Positions 27,363-34,551 of a stretch of DNA of 64,000 bases are shown here, one piece after another. Under the pieces are notes generated by a model. It ran no database searches, was not told the origin of the DNA, and worked only from the letters and a program-made list of their open reading frames with translations. Both the position numbers and the translations under genes were made by a program. The DNA is from an uncultured Eubacteriales bacterium. Its GTDB lineage: Bacteria; Bacillota; Clostridia; Oscillospirales; Oscillospiraceae. The number at the start of each line of letters is the position of its first letter. The first letter of the stretch is position 1. Location: positions 1-64,000 of the forward strand of contig UQXI01000011.1 of assembly GCA_900544975.1 (NCBI GenBank), in the 5' to 3' direction.

Positions 27363-28139
27363 CTATTGATCAACTAAATATCCGTGGGCCCTCAGCCAAG
27401 CCACCGAGGGGGCGCAGCATGGATTTTCAATTGTAAACGTGGCCTGGGGACAGCTGGCCAGGATACGGTCCAGCACCGCCTCCATGGGAGCGGTCCCCGT
27501 CCCCAGGCATTGGTGCAAATCAGCATCGCCTTCATTATTGTGCAGATGCACATGGCGCAAATAGGGGGCCATGGGCGCAACCCAATCCACCACCGGCGTC
27601 TTGGAGACCCGGCTGTTGGCATGTCCCACATCCAGGCACAAACCCAGGCGCCGGTCCTGCACCTGCCGGACAATCTCCACCAACATCTCCGGCCCCGGCT
27701 CCATCACATTTTCCAGGGCAATGGTGATCCCCTCTGGCGTTTCCTCCAGAAATTCCCGCCAGAACACCACCGATTGCTCCACAAACCACTCCGGAAAATA
27801 CACCAGTGGGATAAAGCCGCTGTGGATGACCAATCTGGAAATGCCCAGAGAAGCCGCCATCTCCATAGCCTGCCGATAGCGGAGAATCGTCACCCCGCGC
27901 ACCTTCGGATCAATGGAGGCAGGCGACAGCTCCGCAAAGGGCGCGTGGAACCAGAAGCTCCCGATCCCCTCCATCTCCTTCCGGACCGCCATCCGATGAG
28001 CCGCCACGTTCTGATCCAGATTCACCGCAGTACAAAAGTCTGCTATTTCCAGCCCCAGCCCATATTGCATGGCCATTTGCCGACTGTCTGAACCGATGGT
28101 GGACAGATGCAGTCTACCGGCCAACTCCGCTCGCTTCAT
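27363..28139 (-). CDS. AP-endonuclease-2/xylose-isomerase-like TIM barrel, candidate cobamide-remodelling CbiR
   Basis: 258 residues. It has the TIM-barrel pattern of the sugar isomerase/AP endonuclease 2 superfamily: RLVIHSGF, ITIALENVM (metal-binding Glu), LCLDVGHAN (Asp/His) and HVHLHNNEGDADLH. It is the first gene behind the cobalamin riboswitch and is followed at once by cobT, cobU and cobS. CbiR, described from Akkermansia muciniphila, belongs to this superfamily. It cleaves the nucleotide loop of imported cobamides so they can be rebuilt with another base, and it is found in such operons. That identity is inferred from family plus position. GGAGGTTGCA before the ATG at 28139 sets the start. 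Confidence 0.7.
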   Translation of the reverse strand: MKRAELAGRLHLSTIGSDSRQMAMQYGLGLEIADFCTAVNLDQNVAAHRMAVRKEMEGIGSFWFHAPFAELSPASIDPKVRGVTILRYRQAMEMAASLGISRLVIHSGFIPLVYFPEWFVEQSVVFWREFLEETPEGITIALENVMEPGPEMLVEIVRQVQDRRLGLCLDVGHANSRVSKTPVVDWVAPMAPYLRHVHLHNNEGDADLHQCLGTGTAPMEAVLDRILASCPQATFTIENPCCAPSVAWLRAHGYLVDQ

Positions 28140-28149
28140 TGCAACCTCC

Positions 28150-28176
28150 AAAAAAACCGCGCCCGTATGGGCGCGG
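28150..28176 (-). terminator. Riboswitch-associated intrinsic terminator
   Basis: Stem CCGCGCCC / GGGCGCGG with a 4-base loop, followed on the minus strand by seven T, directly before the first cob operon ribosome site. This indicates transcription attenuation by the upstream cobalamin aptamer. Confidence 0.85.
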
Positions 28177-28179
28177 ATA

Positions 28180-28325
28180 CATCAGGCGCTGCCAGTTTCG
28201 GCAGCAGCGCCAAAGACCATAGCCTGACTTGTCTCCCCTGGGGAGCATTACAGTGACCGACTCGTGGGTATCTCAACCCGTTCCATGGCCTGCATCCGCA
28301 GGGTTCTGTGGGCAAAAGCGCCCAC
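28180..28325 (-). ncRNA. Cobalamin riboswitch
   Basis: The minus-strand leader holds the family marks: a GATGCAGGCCATGG-type segment, GGTCACTGTA (core GCCACTG-like), and GACAAGTCAGGCTATGG corresponding to the B12-box AGTCAGGA. A stem GTGGGCGC/…GCCCAC lies at the 5' side and a GC-rich hairpin (28185-28211) at the 3' side, next to the terminator. Expected behaviour: bound cobalamin favours the terminator and shuts off the salvage operon. The boundaries are approximate. Confidence 0.8.
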
Positions 28326-28327
28326 AA

Positions 28328-28356
28328 ATTATAAACATAGAGAATGCCGGAGCAAA
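28328..28356 (-). promoter_or_regulatory. Promoter of the cob operon
   Basis: A consensus -10 TATAAT (28328-28333) with a weak -35 TTTGCT (28351-28356) at 17-base spacing. The -35 lies inside the terminator hairpin of the upstream tRNA gene. Confidence 0.55.
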
Positions 28357-28373
28357 GCGGACTTTGCTCCGGC
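28346..28373 (-). terminator. Hairpin after tRNA-Arg
   Basis: Perfect 12-base-pair stem (GCCGGAGCAAAG / CTTTGCTCCGGC) with a 4-base loop, one base beyond the tRNA CCA end. The following tract is only moderately T-rich. Confidence 0.6.
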
Positions 28374-28374
28374 A

Positions 28375-28451
28375 TGGTACGCCAGAAGGGACTCGAACCC
28401 CCGACCTACTGATTCGTAGTCAGTCACTCTATCCAGCTGAGCTACTGGCGC
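28375..28451 (-). tRNA. tRNA-Arg (anticodon ACG)
   Basis: 77 bases including an encoded CCA end. The acceptor stem GCGCCAG pairs with CTGGCGT (one G-U). The D arm is TAGCTCAGCTGGATAGAG. The anticodon stem ACTGA/TCAGT encloses the loop CTACGAA, giving anticodon ACG (reads CGU/CGC/CGA after A-to-I editing). The T arm is GGTTCGAGTCC. Confidence 0.97.
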
Positions 28452-28625
28452 ATGCACACCTCAAGTGCCTGGATATAGTAACACAAAGAGCTCCAAAATG
28501 CAAGTCCTTTTTTCCCTTTTTGAAAAATTTCTCCAGCATAGTTGGCCCCACAAATGGACATCCAATCCTACAAATACATGCAATTTTTCGTACTTGCAGG
28601 GCATACTGACCTTGAGGTGATTACT

Positions 28626-28796
28626 TTGAAATATTCAGATCTGCACGCTTTGCTGGCCGGCGAGCCGGAAGCACAGGCGTATTTTCACTCCCTGCCCAGC
28701 TATGTCCAGGAGCAAATGGAAACCCGCTCCCAAGGGGTCAACTCCCTGGAGAGTTTGAAGGACTATGCAGAAAATCTTTTGCGCGGCGACGACTGA
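28626..28796 (+). CDS. Small conserved hypothetical protein
   Basis: 56 residues, starting at a TTG with GAGGTG five bases upstream. The in-frame ATG at 28542 has no ribosome site. The sequence (MKYSDLHALLAGEPEAQAYF, then LPSYVQEQM and SLESLKDYAENLLRGDD) resembles small proteins I associate with Clostridia, with a LPxYVQEQI-like helix and a C-terminal helix. Function unknown. It lies 48 bases upstream of another small gene, probably in one transcript ending at the hairpin at 29021. Confidence 0.65.
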   Translation: MKYSDLHALLAGEPEAQAYFHSLPSYVQEQMETRSQGVNSLESLKDYAENLLRGDD

Positions 28797-28843
28797 CCCC
28801 ACCCCTTTTCACACAGATACCATTTAGGAGGTGCACAATCGCA

Positions 28844-28984
28844 ATGGCCAAGCATAAAAAGCCCCTGGTTCAAACAGATCCCCTGGTAGACTTCCAGGCA
28901 GCCAAAACCGATCCCCAAGGCAGCTGGACCGGCGTACCTGCTGATCCGGACGAGGTCCCGGTCCAGGATGCCGACGATTTATAA
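28844..28984 (+). CDS. Very small acidic protein
   Basis: 46 residues from an ATG preceded by AGGAGGTG, one of the strongest ribosome sites in the window. A Lys/His-rich start (MAKHKKPLVQTDPLVDFQ) changes to a Pro- and acid-rich tail (GSWTGVPADP…VQDADDL). There is no membrane segment or Cys. The strong ribosome site and the tandem position after another small gene argue that it is real. A small spore or stress protein is conceivable. I do not recognise the family with confidence. Confidence 0.6.
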   Translation: MAKHKKPLVQTDPLVDFQAAKTDPQGSWTGVPADPDEVPVQDADDL

Positions 28985-29020
28985 ACGCTGTCTCCACTCC
29001 CAAGCGAAATGTTTTCCTAT

Positions 29021-29047
29021 GCCGGACTGCCCAATGGGCAGCCCGGC
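29021..29047 (+). terminator. Terminator after the two small genes
   Basis: Stem GCCGG-CTGCCC / GGGCAG-CCGGC with one internal mismatch and a 3-base loop, followed by AAATTGATTTTCTTC. Confidence 0.6.
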
Positions 29048-29166
29048 AAATTGATTTTCTTCTGCTTTTGCGTTTCAAGGGCGACTTGCCATCCCATAGA
29101 GCAGCGGCTATCATACATCTATCTCTGACACACCAGGTCCATATCCCCATGCAAAGGAGCAACCTT

Positions 29167-30531
29167 ATGAAAACCATTGCCATTGTTGACGACGACCTTC
29201 CCATCAGCAATATGCTGGCCGAGCTTTTACAAAAGGCGGGTTACGCTGTTTTGCAGGCCTATTCTGGCACGGAAGCGCTGTATCTTCTGTCCCAGCATCG
29301 GCCAGACCTCATTGTGCTGGACCTCATGCTGCCCGGACGGAGCGGAGAGGAGATTCTGCCGGAAATGGCAGGCATTCCGGTCATTGTACTCAGCGCCAAG
29401 GTGGACACCCAAGACAAAGTCCGTTTGCTTTTGGGCGGCGCAGCCGACTACATGACAAAGCCTTTTGACACCAAGGAGCTCCTGGCCAGAATCACGGTAC
29501 AGCTGCGGGGCGCTACGCCCCACTCCCCCACAGCCCCCATCGTCGTAGGCAGCTTACAGTTGGACCCCGCCTCCCGCACCGTCGTCGTGGGCGGACAGAC
29601 CGTCCACCTTACGAAAACAGAATGCGCCATTCTAAAGCTCCTGATGCAGAATCCCAAACAGGTTTTGGCCAAGTCCGTCATCCTGGACCGGATCAGCCTG
29701 GACACTCCCGACTGTACTGACAGCTCTCTGAAGCAGCACATCAGCAATCTGCGCAAAAAACTGCGGGAAGCTGACGGCAGAGAATATATCGAAGCCGTCT
29801 GGGGAATCGGTTTCAAGCTGAGTACAAACAACGCCCAGCTTCGAACACTCCGCTCCCAGCGCCTACGGCTGGGAGCGGGGAGATCTCGAACTGAAGGACG
29901 CCATTGCAGGCATTTCCCACGATCTGCGCACCCCTCTCACCGCCATTTGTGGCTACCTGGATCTCCTGGAGCAGGAACCTCTGGCGGAACCAGCAGCCCG
30001 GTACCTGGCGCAGATCCAAAACCGGACCGAAGCACTCAAAGCGCTGACAGAGGAGCTGTTCCGCTACTCCATAGCCGCCTCTTCCCAGCCTCTCGTCCCT
30101 GTGCCCCTGGATCTCCGGGGCGCATTGGAGGAAGCCCTCCTGTCTTTCTACGGCGCGATGGAGCAGCGGAACATCACCCCGGAAATTCAGCTTCCGGAAA
30201 GCCGGGTGGAGCGATGCCTGGACCCCTCGGCCCTCAGTCGCATTTTCAGCAACATTCTGGGAAACGCCCTCAATACAGCAGTGGAGACCTCACTGTCTGC
30301 ATGGACCAGGAGGGAACCATTGTCTTTACCAACGCCGCAGCAGGTCTCACCACCTTCACCGCCGGGAGACTCTTTGATCGCTTCTACACCGTCCAAACCG
30401 GCAGCAGCTCCACTGGCCTGGGTCTGTCCATTGCCAAACTCCTGACTGAGCGCATGAACGGCTTCATTGGCGCAGAGTACCGAGATGGGAAACTCTCCAT
30501 CACCTTGCGCTTCCCTCCGGCAGAATCGTAA
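29167..30531 (+). CDS. OmpR-family response regulator running into a kinase remnant
   Basis: The first ~220 residues are a complete response regulator: acidic pocket Asp8-10, phospho-acceptor Asp52 (LDLMLPG), Ser76, Lys98 (TKPF), then a winged-helix effector domain ending YIEAVWGIGFKL. No stop codon follows. The same frame continues to 30531, giving a 454-residue product. Its middle (about 235-365) is histidine-kinase DNA read out of frame, and its end (about 370-454) is kinase ATPase domain read in frame. The regulator could still be functional as an extended protein. RBS AAAGGAG before the ATG at 29167. The true regulator probably once ended near 29820. Confidence 0.7.
   Translation: MKTIAIVDDDLPISNMLAELLQKAGYAVLQAYSGTEALYLLSQHRPDLIVLDLMLPGRSGEEILPEMAGIPVIVLSAKVDTQDKVRLLLGGAADYMTKPFDTKELLARITVQLRGATPHSPTAPIVVGSLQLDPASRTVVVGGQTVHLTKTECAILKLLMQNPKQVLAKSVILDRISLDTPDCTDSSLKQHISNLRKKLREADGREYIEAVWGIGFKLSTNNAQLRTLRSQRLRLGAGRSRTEGRHCRHFPRSAHPSHRHLWLPGSPGAGTSGGTSSPVPGADPKPDRSTQSADRGAVPLLHSRLFPASRPCAPGSPGRIGGSPPVFLRRDGAAEHHPGNSASGKPGGAMPGPLGPQSHFQQHSGKRPQYSSGDLTVCMDQEGTIVFTNAAAGLTTFTAGRLFDRFYTVQTGSSSTGLGLSIAKLLTERMNGFIGAEYRDGKLSITLRFPPAES
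29826..30531 (+). pseudogene. Sensor histidine kinase remnant, N-terminally deleted and frameshifted
   Basis: Kinase-like coil (NNAQLRTLRSQRLR) starts directly after the regulator, with no sensor or membrane region. At about 29868-29882 the coding frame shifts. The new frame reads GDLELKDAIAGISHDLRTPLTA with the phospho-acceptor His, and continues to FSNILGNAL (N box). Near 30270 one base is missing, and the original frame resumes with YSSGDLTV, LFDRFYTVQTGSSSTGLGLSIAKLL (F and G2 boxes) to the stop at 30531. An internal deletion that removed the sensor part plus two frameshifts indicates decay. Sequencing error could explain the shifts but not the missing sensor domain. Confidence 0.75.
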
Positions 30532-30579
30532 ACACTTATGCCTAACATGTAACACAAGCAGAGTTACGATGAAATCCTG

Positions 30580-30733
30580 GGGGCGGGCCCATGTGTCCGT
30601 TTACCGGAAACACCGTGCGGTTTCCTCCCATGTTCAGCGAATTTGTAATGCCTACCACGGGCGGACACATGGGTCCGCCCCTACGGTGAGATACCAACGC
30701 AGTGCATGAACAGATTCTTCGGTGTTGACGTAG
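30580..30733 (+). repeat. Interspersed palindromic repeat, copy A
   Basis: About 150 bases. Imperfect inverted ends (GGGCGGGCCCATGTGTCC … GGACACATGGGTCCGCCC) flank a centre containing GTTCAGCGAATTTGTAATG, followed by a tail ACGCAGTGCATGAAC-AGATTCTTCGGT. The same order is found at 30808-30950 (same strand) and at 37240-37406 (opposite strand). It has no coding capacity. It resembles a non-autonomous MITE- or REP-like element. Confidence 0.7.
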
Positions 30734-30807
30734 ATGGCCCCTCTTTTCTGTCGTCAAGGGGCATTAAAATGACAAAATACGTCTGGTAACTTCCGCCTAT
30801 GCTCCCC

Positions 30808-30950
30808 GTCCGCCGTAGGGGCGGACCCATGTGTCCACCCGGCAGAAACATCATGCGTTTCCGGCCCATCTTCGGCGAATTCGCAATGTCTACTACCAGC
30901 GGACACGCAGGTCCACCCTAGGACGATATCGCAACGCATATTACCGCAAC
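30808..30950 (+). repeat. Interspersed palindromic repeat, copy B (diverged)
   Basis: Same layout as copy A: GTAGGGGCGGACCCATGTG at the left, a centre with CGGCGAATTCGCAATG, then GCGGACACGCAGGTCCACCC and ATATCGCAACGCA. It is more diverged than A and C. Its right end overlaps the last codons of the minus-strand acetyltransferase gene at 30941. The 70 bases between copies A and B hold only a GCCCCT/AGGGGC hairpin. Confidence 0.6.
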
Positions 30951-31510
30951 GATTCATAAAATGAGTAATCTACAGTTCCACTCATATGCGCAAGCGCCCC
31001 CTCGGCAAGTTCTTTCACCATCAAACAGCTTACGTGCGGCAAATGAATCTTCGAACTTGCTACGATCCCAAAATCAGCGCTCGTCTGAAAGCCTCGCGGA
31101 TTATAATTTTTCGGATTTCCTTCAACAAGAACAGCCGTGAACCCCAGTTTCCTTGCTTTTGCAAATCCATATTCAATCAAATCCCTTGAAATGTGCTGCC
31201 TTTGCAATTCCGTTTTTACGGCAACAGGCGTGAGGATAAGCAATTCATCCTCATACCTTCCTTCAATATGAAATCTCGAAAACATGGCATACCCTATCAC
31301 ATCGTCGATTCCGTCCACCATAATCAGCTCAAGCTCCGGGACGTAATACTTTTTTGCTCTTATTTCTTCAACCAGACGACGTACAACCCTTCCTTCTTCC
31401 GGGCTATCCCACTGCGTAAACACATCTTCTACCAGGTCGAGCGACGGTAGAAGATATTTTTCTTCCATTTGTTTTATGACTCTTTCCACTTTTGCCCCCC
31501 CAATCCACAT
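30941..31510 (-). CDS. GNAT family N-acetyltransferase
   Basis: About 189 residues. The acetyl-CoA fold is seen in the central strand LLILTPVAVKTELQRQHISRDLIEYGFAKARKLG, where the usual Arg/Gln-x-x-Gly loop is altered to KTELQRQHI, and in the following AVLVEGNPKNYNPRGF. The start is uncertain: ATG at 31510, or GTG at 31489 behind a G-run. It lies ten bases past the upstream acetyltransferase, at the end of the tyrosine T-box operon. Substrate unknown. The last codons lie within repeat copy B. Confidence 0.75.
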   Translation of the reverse strand: MWIGGAKVERVIKQMEEKYLLPSLDLVEDVFTQWDSPEEGRVVRRLVEEIRAKKYYVPELELIMVDGIDDVIGYAMFSRFHIEGRYEDELLILTPVAVKTELQRQHISRDLIEYGFAKARKLGFTAVLVEGNPKNYNPRGFQTSADFGIVASSKIHLPHVSCLMVKELAEGALAHMSGTVDYSFYESLR

Positions 31511-31519
31511 GAGACGCAA

Positions 31520-31990
31520 TCACAATTTCATTTGATACTGCACCGTTTTTACCCGCATCCCCAAGCTCTCGTAAAACGCAATCCCCGGCGCATTGTGGGG
31601 GTCGCAGGTGAGCTGCACGTCGGTGCAGCCCAGACTTCGGCCCAGGGTGATGAGATGGTCCATCAGCAACCTGCCCAGACCGGAGCGGCGGCAGGATTCA
31701 TCCACACACAGCTCCTCCAGCCGCAGAATGCTGCGGGGCACGAGACCCGGCCGGTCCCTAGTTAGGGTAGAGATGATCCCATACGCCACCGGCCCCTCCT
31801 GTCCCCGGAGGACATAAATCTCCTGCCGGTTTACCAAATCCCGGAAGTCCTCCTGAGAGATGGGAAACTCCGTTTTCCGAAAAATGTCCGGCCGCCAGGA
31901 CACGTGAAGCTCGTGAACCTGCCTGGCCAGGCGGTTCACAGCGGCAAAATCTCCCGCTGCTGCGGCCTCAAACCATACCTTCGAACTCAC
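31520..31990 (-). CDS. GNAT family N-acetyltransferase
   Basis: 156 residues, full GNAT fold. Motif A is LRLEELCVDESCRRSGLGRLLMDHL and motif B is NAPGIAFYESLGM. The GTG start overlaps the tyrS stop (GTGA), so translation is coupled to tyrS. The substrate cannot be predicted. The arrangement puts it under the same tyrosine-sensing leader. Confidence 0.88.
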   Translation of the reverse strand: MSSKVWFEAAAAGDFAAVNRLARQVHELHVSWRPDIFRKTEFPISQEDFRDLVNRQEIYVLRGQEGPVAYGIISTLTRDRPGLVPRSILRLEELCVDESCRRSGLGRLLMDHLITLGRSLGCTDVQLTCDPHNAPGIAFYESLGMRVKTVQYQMKL

Positions 31991-33213
31991 TGAATCAACA
32001 CCACCTTGTGGAAGACCTTCTTACCCTTCCGGATTTTGATGCCCTGCCGGAGCTGCTCCCCGGTGACGGCAAAGTCGATCCCCGTCACCTTCTCCTCGTC
32101 TACAAACACGCCCCCCTGCTGCACCAGCCGCCGGGCTTCGCCATTGGACGCAGTCAGGCCGCAAGCGGTGAGCAGGTTCAAAATGCCGATTTTCCCATCG
32201 GTCAGTTTGTCCTCTCCCAGCTCTGTGGTGGGCATGCTGCTGTCATCCCCACCGCCGGAGAAGAGGGCTTTGGCGGCAGCCTGGGCCTTCTGCGCCTCTT
32301 CCTCCCCGTGGACCAGCTTGGTGAGCTCGAATGCCAGAATCTCCTTGGCCTCGTTCAGCTTGGCGTCTTTCCAGGTGTCCATCTCGTCGATTTTCTCCAG
32401 GGGCAGGAAGGTGAGCATCCGGATGCATTTCAGCACATCCGCATCCTCCACATTCCGCCAGTACTGATAAAAATCGAAGGGACTGGTCTTATTGGGGTCC
32501 AACCACACAGCGCCTCTGGCGGTCTTGCCCATCTTCTTTCCCTCAGAGTTGAGCAGTAGGGTGATGGTCATGGCATGGGCGTCCTGACCCAGCTTCCGCC
32601 GGATGAGCTCTGTACCGCCCAGCATGTTGGACCACTGGTCATTGCCACCAAACTGCATGTTGCAGCCGTAATGCTGGAACAGATAGTAGAAGTCATAGGA
32701 CTGCATGGGCATGTAGTTGAATTCCAGGAAGGAAAGGCCCTTTTCCATCCGCTGCTTGAAGCACTCCGCCCGGAGCATATTGTTGACGGAGAAGCAGGCG
32801 CCAACGTCCCGGATGAATTCCACATAATTGAGGTTCAGCAGCCAGTCGGCGTTATTCACCATCTGGGCCTTGCCAGGGCCAAACTCAATGAACCGCTCCA
32901 TCTGCTTCTTGAAGCACTGGCAGTTGTGATCAATGGTCTCTTTGGTCATCATAGACCGCATATCTGTCCGGCCGGAGGGATCTCCAATCATGGCCGTGCC
33001 GCCGCCAATGAGGGCAATGGGTTTGTTTCCCGCCATTTGCAGCCGCTTCATCAGGCACAGGGCCATAAAGTGGCCCACATGGAGGGAGTCTGCCGTCGGG
33101 TCAAAGCCAATGTAGAACGTCGCTTTGCCGTGGTCAATCATCTCCCGAATTTCCTCTTCGTTGGTCACCTGGGCAATGAGCCCACGTGCTACCAGTTCGT
33201 CATATACTTTCAT
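31987..33213 (-). CDS. tyrS: Tyrosyl-tRNA synthetase
   Basis: 408 residues. Class I synthetase with HVGH (residues 45-48), tyrosine pocket segments (FIGFDPT-like FYIGFDPT, QSYDFYYL, GGNDQWSN), the KMGKT form of KMSKS, and a C-terminal S4 RNA-binding domain (ARRLVQQGGVFVDE). AAAGGAG precedes the ATG. It is the second gene of an operon led by an acetyltransferase and controlled by the tyrosine T-box at 34106-34378. Confidence 0.97.
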   Translation of the reverse strand: MKVYDELVARGLIAQVTNEEEIREMIDHGKATFYIGFDPTADSLHVGHFMALCLMKRLQMAGNKPIALIGGGTAMIGDPSGRTDMRSMMTKETIDHNCQCFKKQMERFIEFGPGKAQMVNNADWLLNLNYVEFIRDVGACFSVNNMLRAECFKQRMEKGLSFLEFNYMPMQSYDFYYLFQHYGCNMQFGGNDQWSNMLGGTELIRRKLGQDAHAMTITLLLNSEGKKMGKTARGAVWLDPNKTSPFDFYQYWRNVEDADVLKCIRMLTFLPLEKIDEMDTWKDAKLNEAKEILAFELTKLVHGEEEAQKAQAAAKALFSGGGDDSSMPTTELGEDKLTDGKIGILNLLTACGLTASNGEARRLVQQGGVFVDEEKVTGIDFAVTGEQLRQGIKIRKGKKVFHKVVLIQ

Positions 33214-33249
33214 ACTGCATGCTCCTTTTCTGCGCAGCTTTGCTGCATT

Positions 33250-34095
33250 TCAGGTTGTAAATAGATAGCACCGGTTTTCTTCCAAAATCTGAAATCCGGT
33301 CTTCTGATATAGACCAAGGGCCCGATCATTATCCGCGTCCACAATCAGGTCCAATTCTGCCGCGCTGTGCCTGTAAAAGGCCTCCTTCGCCAGATAATTC
33401 AGAATGGCCCGGCCATATCCCCGGCCCCGCAGCCCCTGGCGGACGCCTAAAATTTCCGCTGTCGTCCGGCACCCTGCGCATTGCAGCACTCCATAGGCCG
33501 CAAGGGCGCCGTTCTCCTCCAATACATAGACAAATCGGTTCTTTCCCAAATCCCCCAGGATATCCCGGCCAGAGACATAAACGTCTGGAAAGACCTGGTC
33601 ATGGAGCTGTGCAAACGGAACTTCCTCCCCTTCCGCCAAAGGGCGAGGCTCTAACAAGCCCTCCGTTGGCCTCCAGTCGTTCCGTTGCAGTACCATCTGG
33701 TACTCGTTTTCTCGCCGCTGGGCTCCGATTCCCTCCAGAAAGGCCGTGCAATCTTCATTTTCCTTAGGGAAAAAGAAGGTGTAGCGCAGGTGGCTTCCCA
33801 GTCGCTCTCTGGCGGTGCGCAGCAGCTGCCCGGCCGTGGAGTCATAACCTTCCCGGTCTACCAGGAGAGCACAGTCTACATTTCCCTTCTCCCAGTCCGG
33901 AAAGCAACTCAAAATTCCACGTATACGCCCCGCCTCCCGCCAAAGGGCGCCAAACTCCAAAGTCTCCAAAAAATCCCGCCGGATGGACGCCTCCTCCCGG
34001 CAGCAGAAGGCCGAGCCGCTTTCCCGCCGGGCATTTTTCCGGCAGGCATAAGCCGCAAGCTCTGGCAAATTGCCTTCTGAAAACTTCTCAATCAT
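33250..34095 (-). CDS. GNAT family N-acetyltransferase, probably two-domain
   Basis: 281 residues. The C-terminal half is a clear GNAT domain (AEILGVRQGLRGRGYGRAILNYL, then NDRALGLYQKTGF). The N-terminal half looks like a degenerate second GNAT domain (AGQLLRTARERLG, FLEGIGAQRRENEYQM). The start at 34095 has a GGGGGAAAG site and lies 20 bases after the T-box terminator; the longer frame would run into the T-box itself. It is the first gene of the T-box operon, ahead of tyrS, so its product is made when charged tRNA-Tyr is low. A link to tyrosine or an amino-acid analogue is possible but unproven. Confidence 0.8.
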   Translation of the reverse strand: MIEKFSEGNLPELAAYACRKNARRESGSAFCCREEASIRRDFLETLEFGALWREAGRIRGILSCFPDWEKGNVDCALLVDREGYDSTAGQLLRTARERLGSHLRYTFFFPKENEDCTAFLEGIGAQRRENEYQMVLQRNDWRPTEGLLEPRPLAEGEEVPFAQLHDQVFPDVYVSGRDILGDLGKNRFVYVLEENGALAAYGVLQCAGCRTTAEILGVRQGLRGRGYGRAILNYLAKEAFYRHSAAELDLIVDADNDRALGLYQKTGFQILEENRCYLFTT

Positions 34096-34105
34096 AAGCT
34101 TTCCC

Positions 34106-34378
34106 CCTTCCATCAAAAAAGCCCTCTGTCCCCAATGGGGACAGAGGGCGTCAAAACGCGGTACCACCTCTGATTTGGCCACACCTCGCGGTGGGACCCT
34201 CACGGCATCTGACAATGCCTGGGCTGTAACGGGCCGACCCGTCCTACCCTACTGCACCTTCAGGCAGGCCGCTCCAGGAGGTATTTCGCCGGGACCGCCT
34301 ACTTCCTTGCACCAACCGGAAGCTCTCTGAAAGCGGGGAACCGGGTACTTCATCCTTTCCACGCGTATGATCCATCAT
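34106..34378 (-). ncRNA. T-box leader, tyrosine-specific
   Basis: The minus-strand leader carries the T-box sequence AGGTGGTACCGCG (34158-34170). Stem I marks include CAGAGAGC and GGTTGGTGCAAG. The terminator is a 13-base-pair stem (GCCCTCTGTCCCC / GGGGACAGAGGGC, 34121-34149) followed by six T. In the specifier region GCGAAATACCTCC a UAC codon lies at 34281-34283, fitting tRNA-Tyr and the downstream tyrS. Uncharged tRNA would stabilise the antiterminator and allow readthrough. Confidence 0.88.
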
Positions 34379-34384
34379 GGGCGT

Positions 34385-34413
34385 ATTCTAACAAACAACA
34401 GATGGAATGTCAA
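34385..34413 (-). promoter_or_regulatory. Sigma-A promoter of the T-box operon
   Basis: Near-consensus on the minus strand: TTGACA (34408-34413), a 17-base spacer, TAGAAT (34385-34390). The transcript would start near 34378, giving a leader of about 280 bases. Confidence 0.8.
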
Positions 34414-34505
34414 GAAATTTTCGCTCCTCCACAGATATGCAGACAGCCAAAGCGGTAGTATATATTTACCTTAGTGCAGTGCAGAAATAAAGTAGATCTG
34501 CGTAG

Positions 34506-34525
34506 GGAGCGGTCTTGACCGCTCC
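34506..34525. repeat. Short perfect hairpin downstream of the fused acetyltransferase gene
   Basis: GGAGCGGTC-TT-GACCGCTCC, a perfect 9-base-pair stem preceded by GTA. It resembles a half-unit of the interspersed repeats and may act as a terminator for the gene ending at 34552, although no T-run follows on that strand. The remaining bases from 34414 to 34551 show no gene. Confidence 0.45.
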
Positions 34526-34551
34526 GCCAGCACTGCCTTCCGTTCATTCCA

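Noticed and set aside
30580..30950. CRISPR array
   Set aside because: The repeat units are long, imperfect, only two in tandem and without regular spacers, and no cas genes are present. They are interspersed palindromic repeats.
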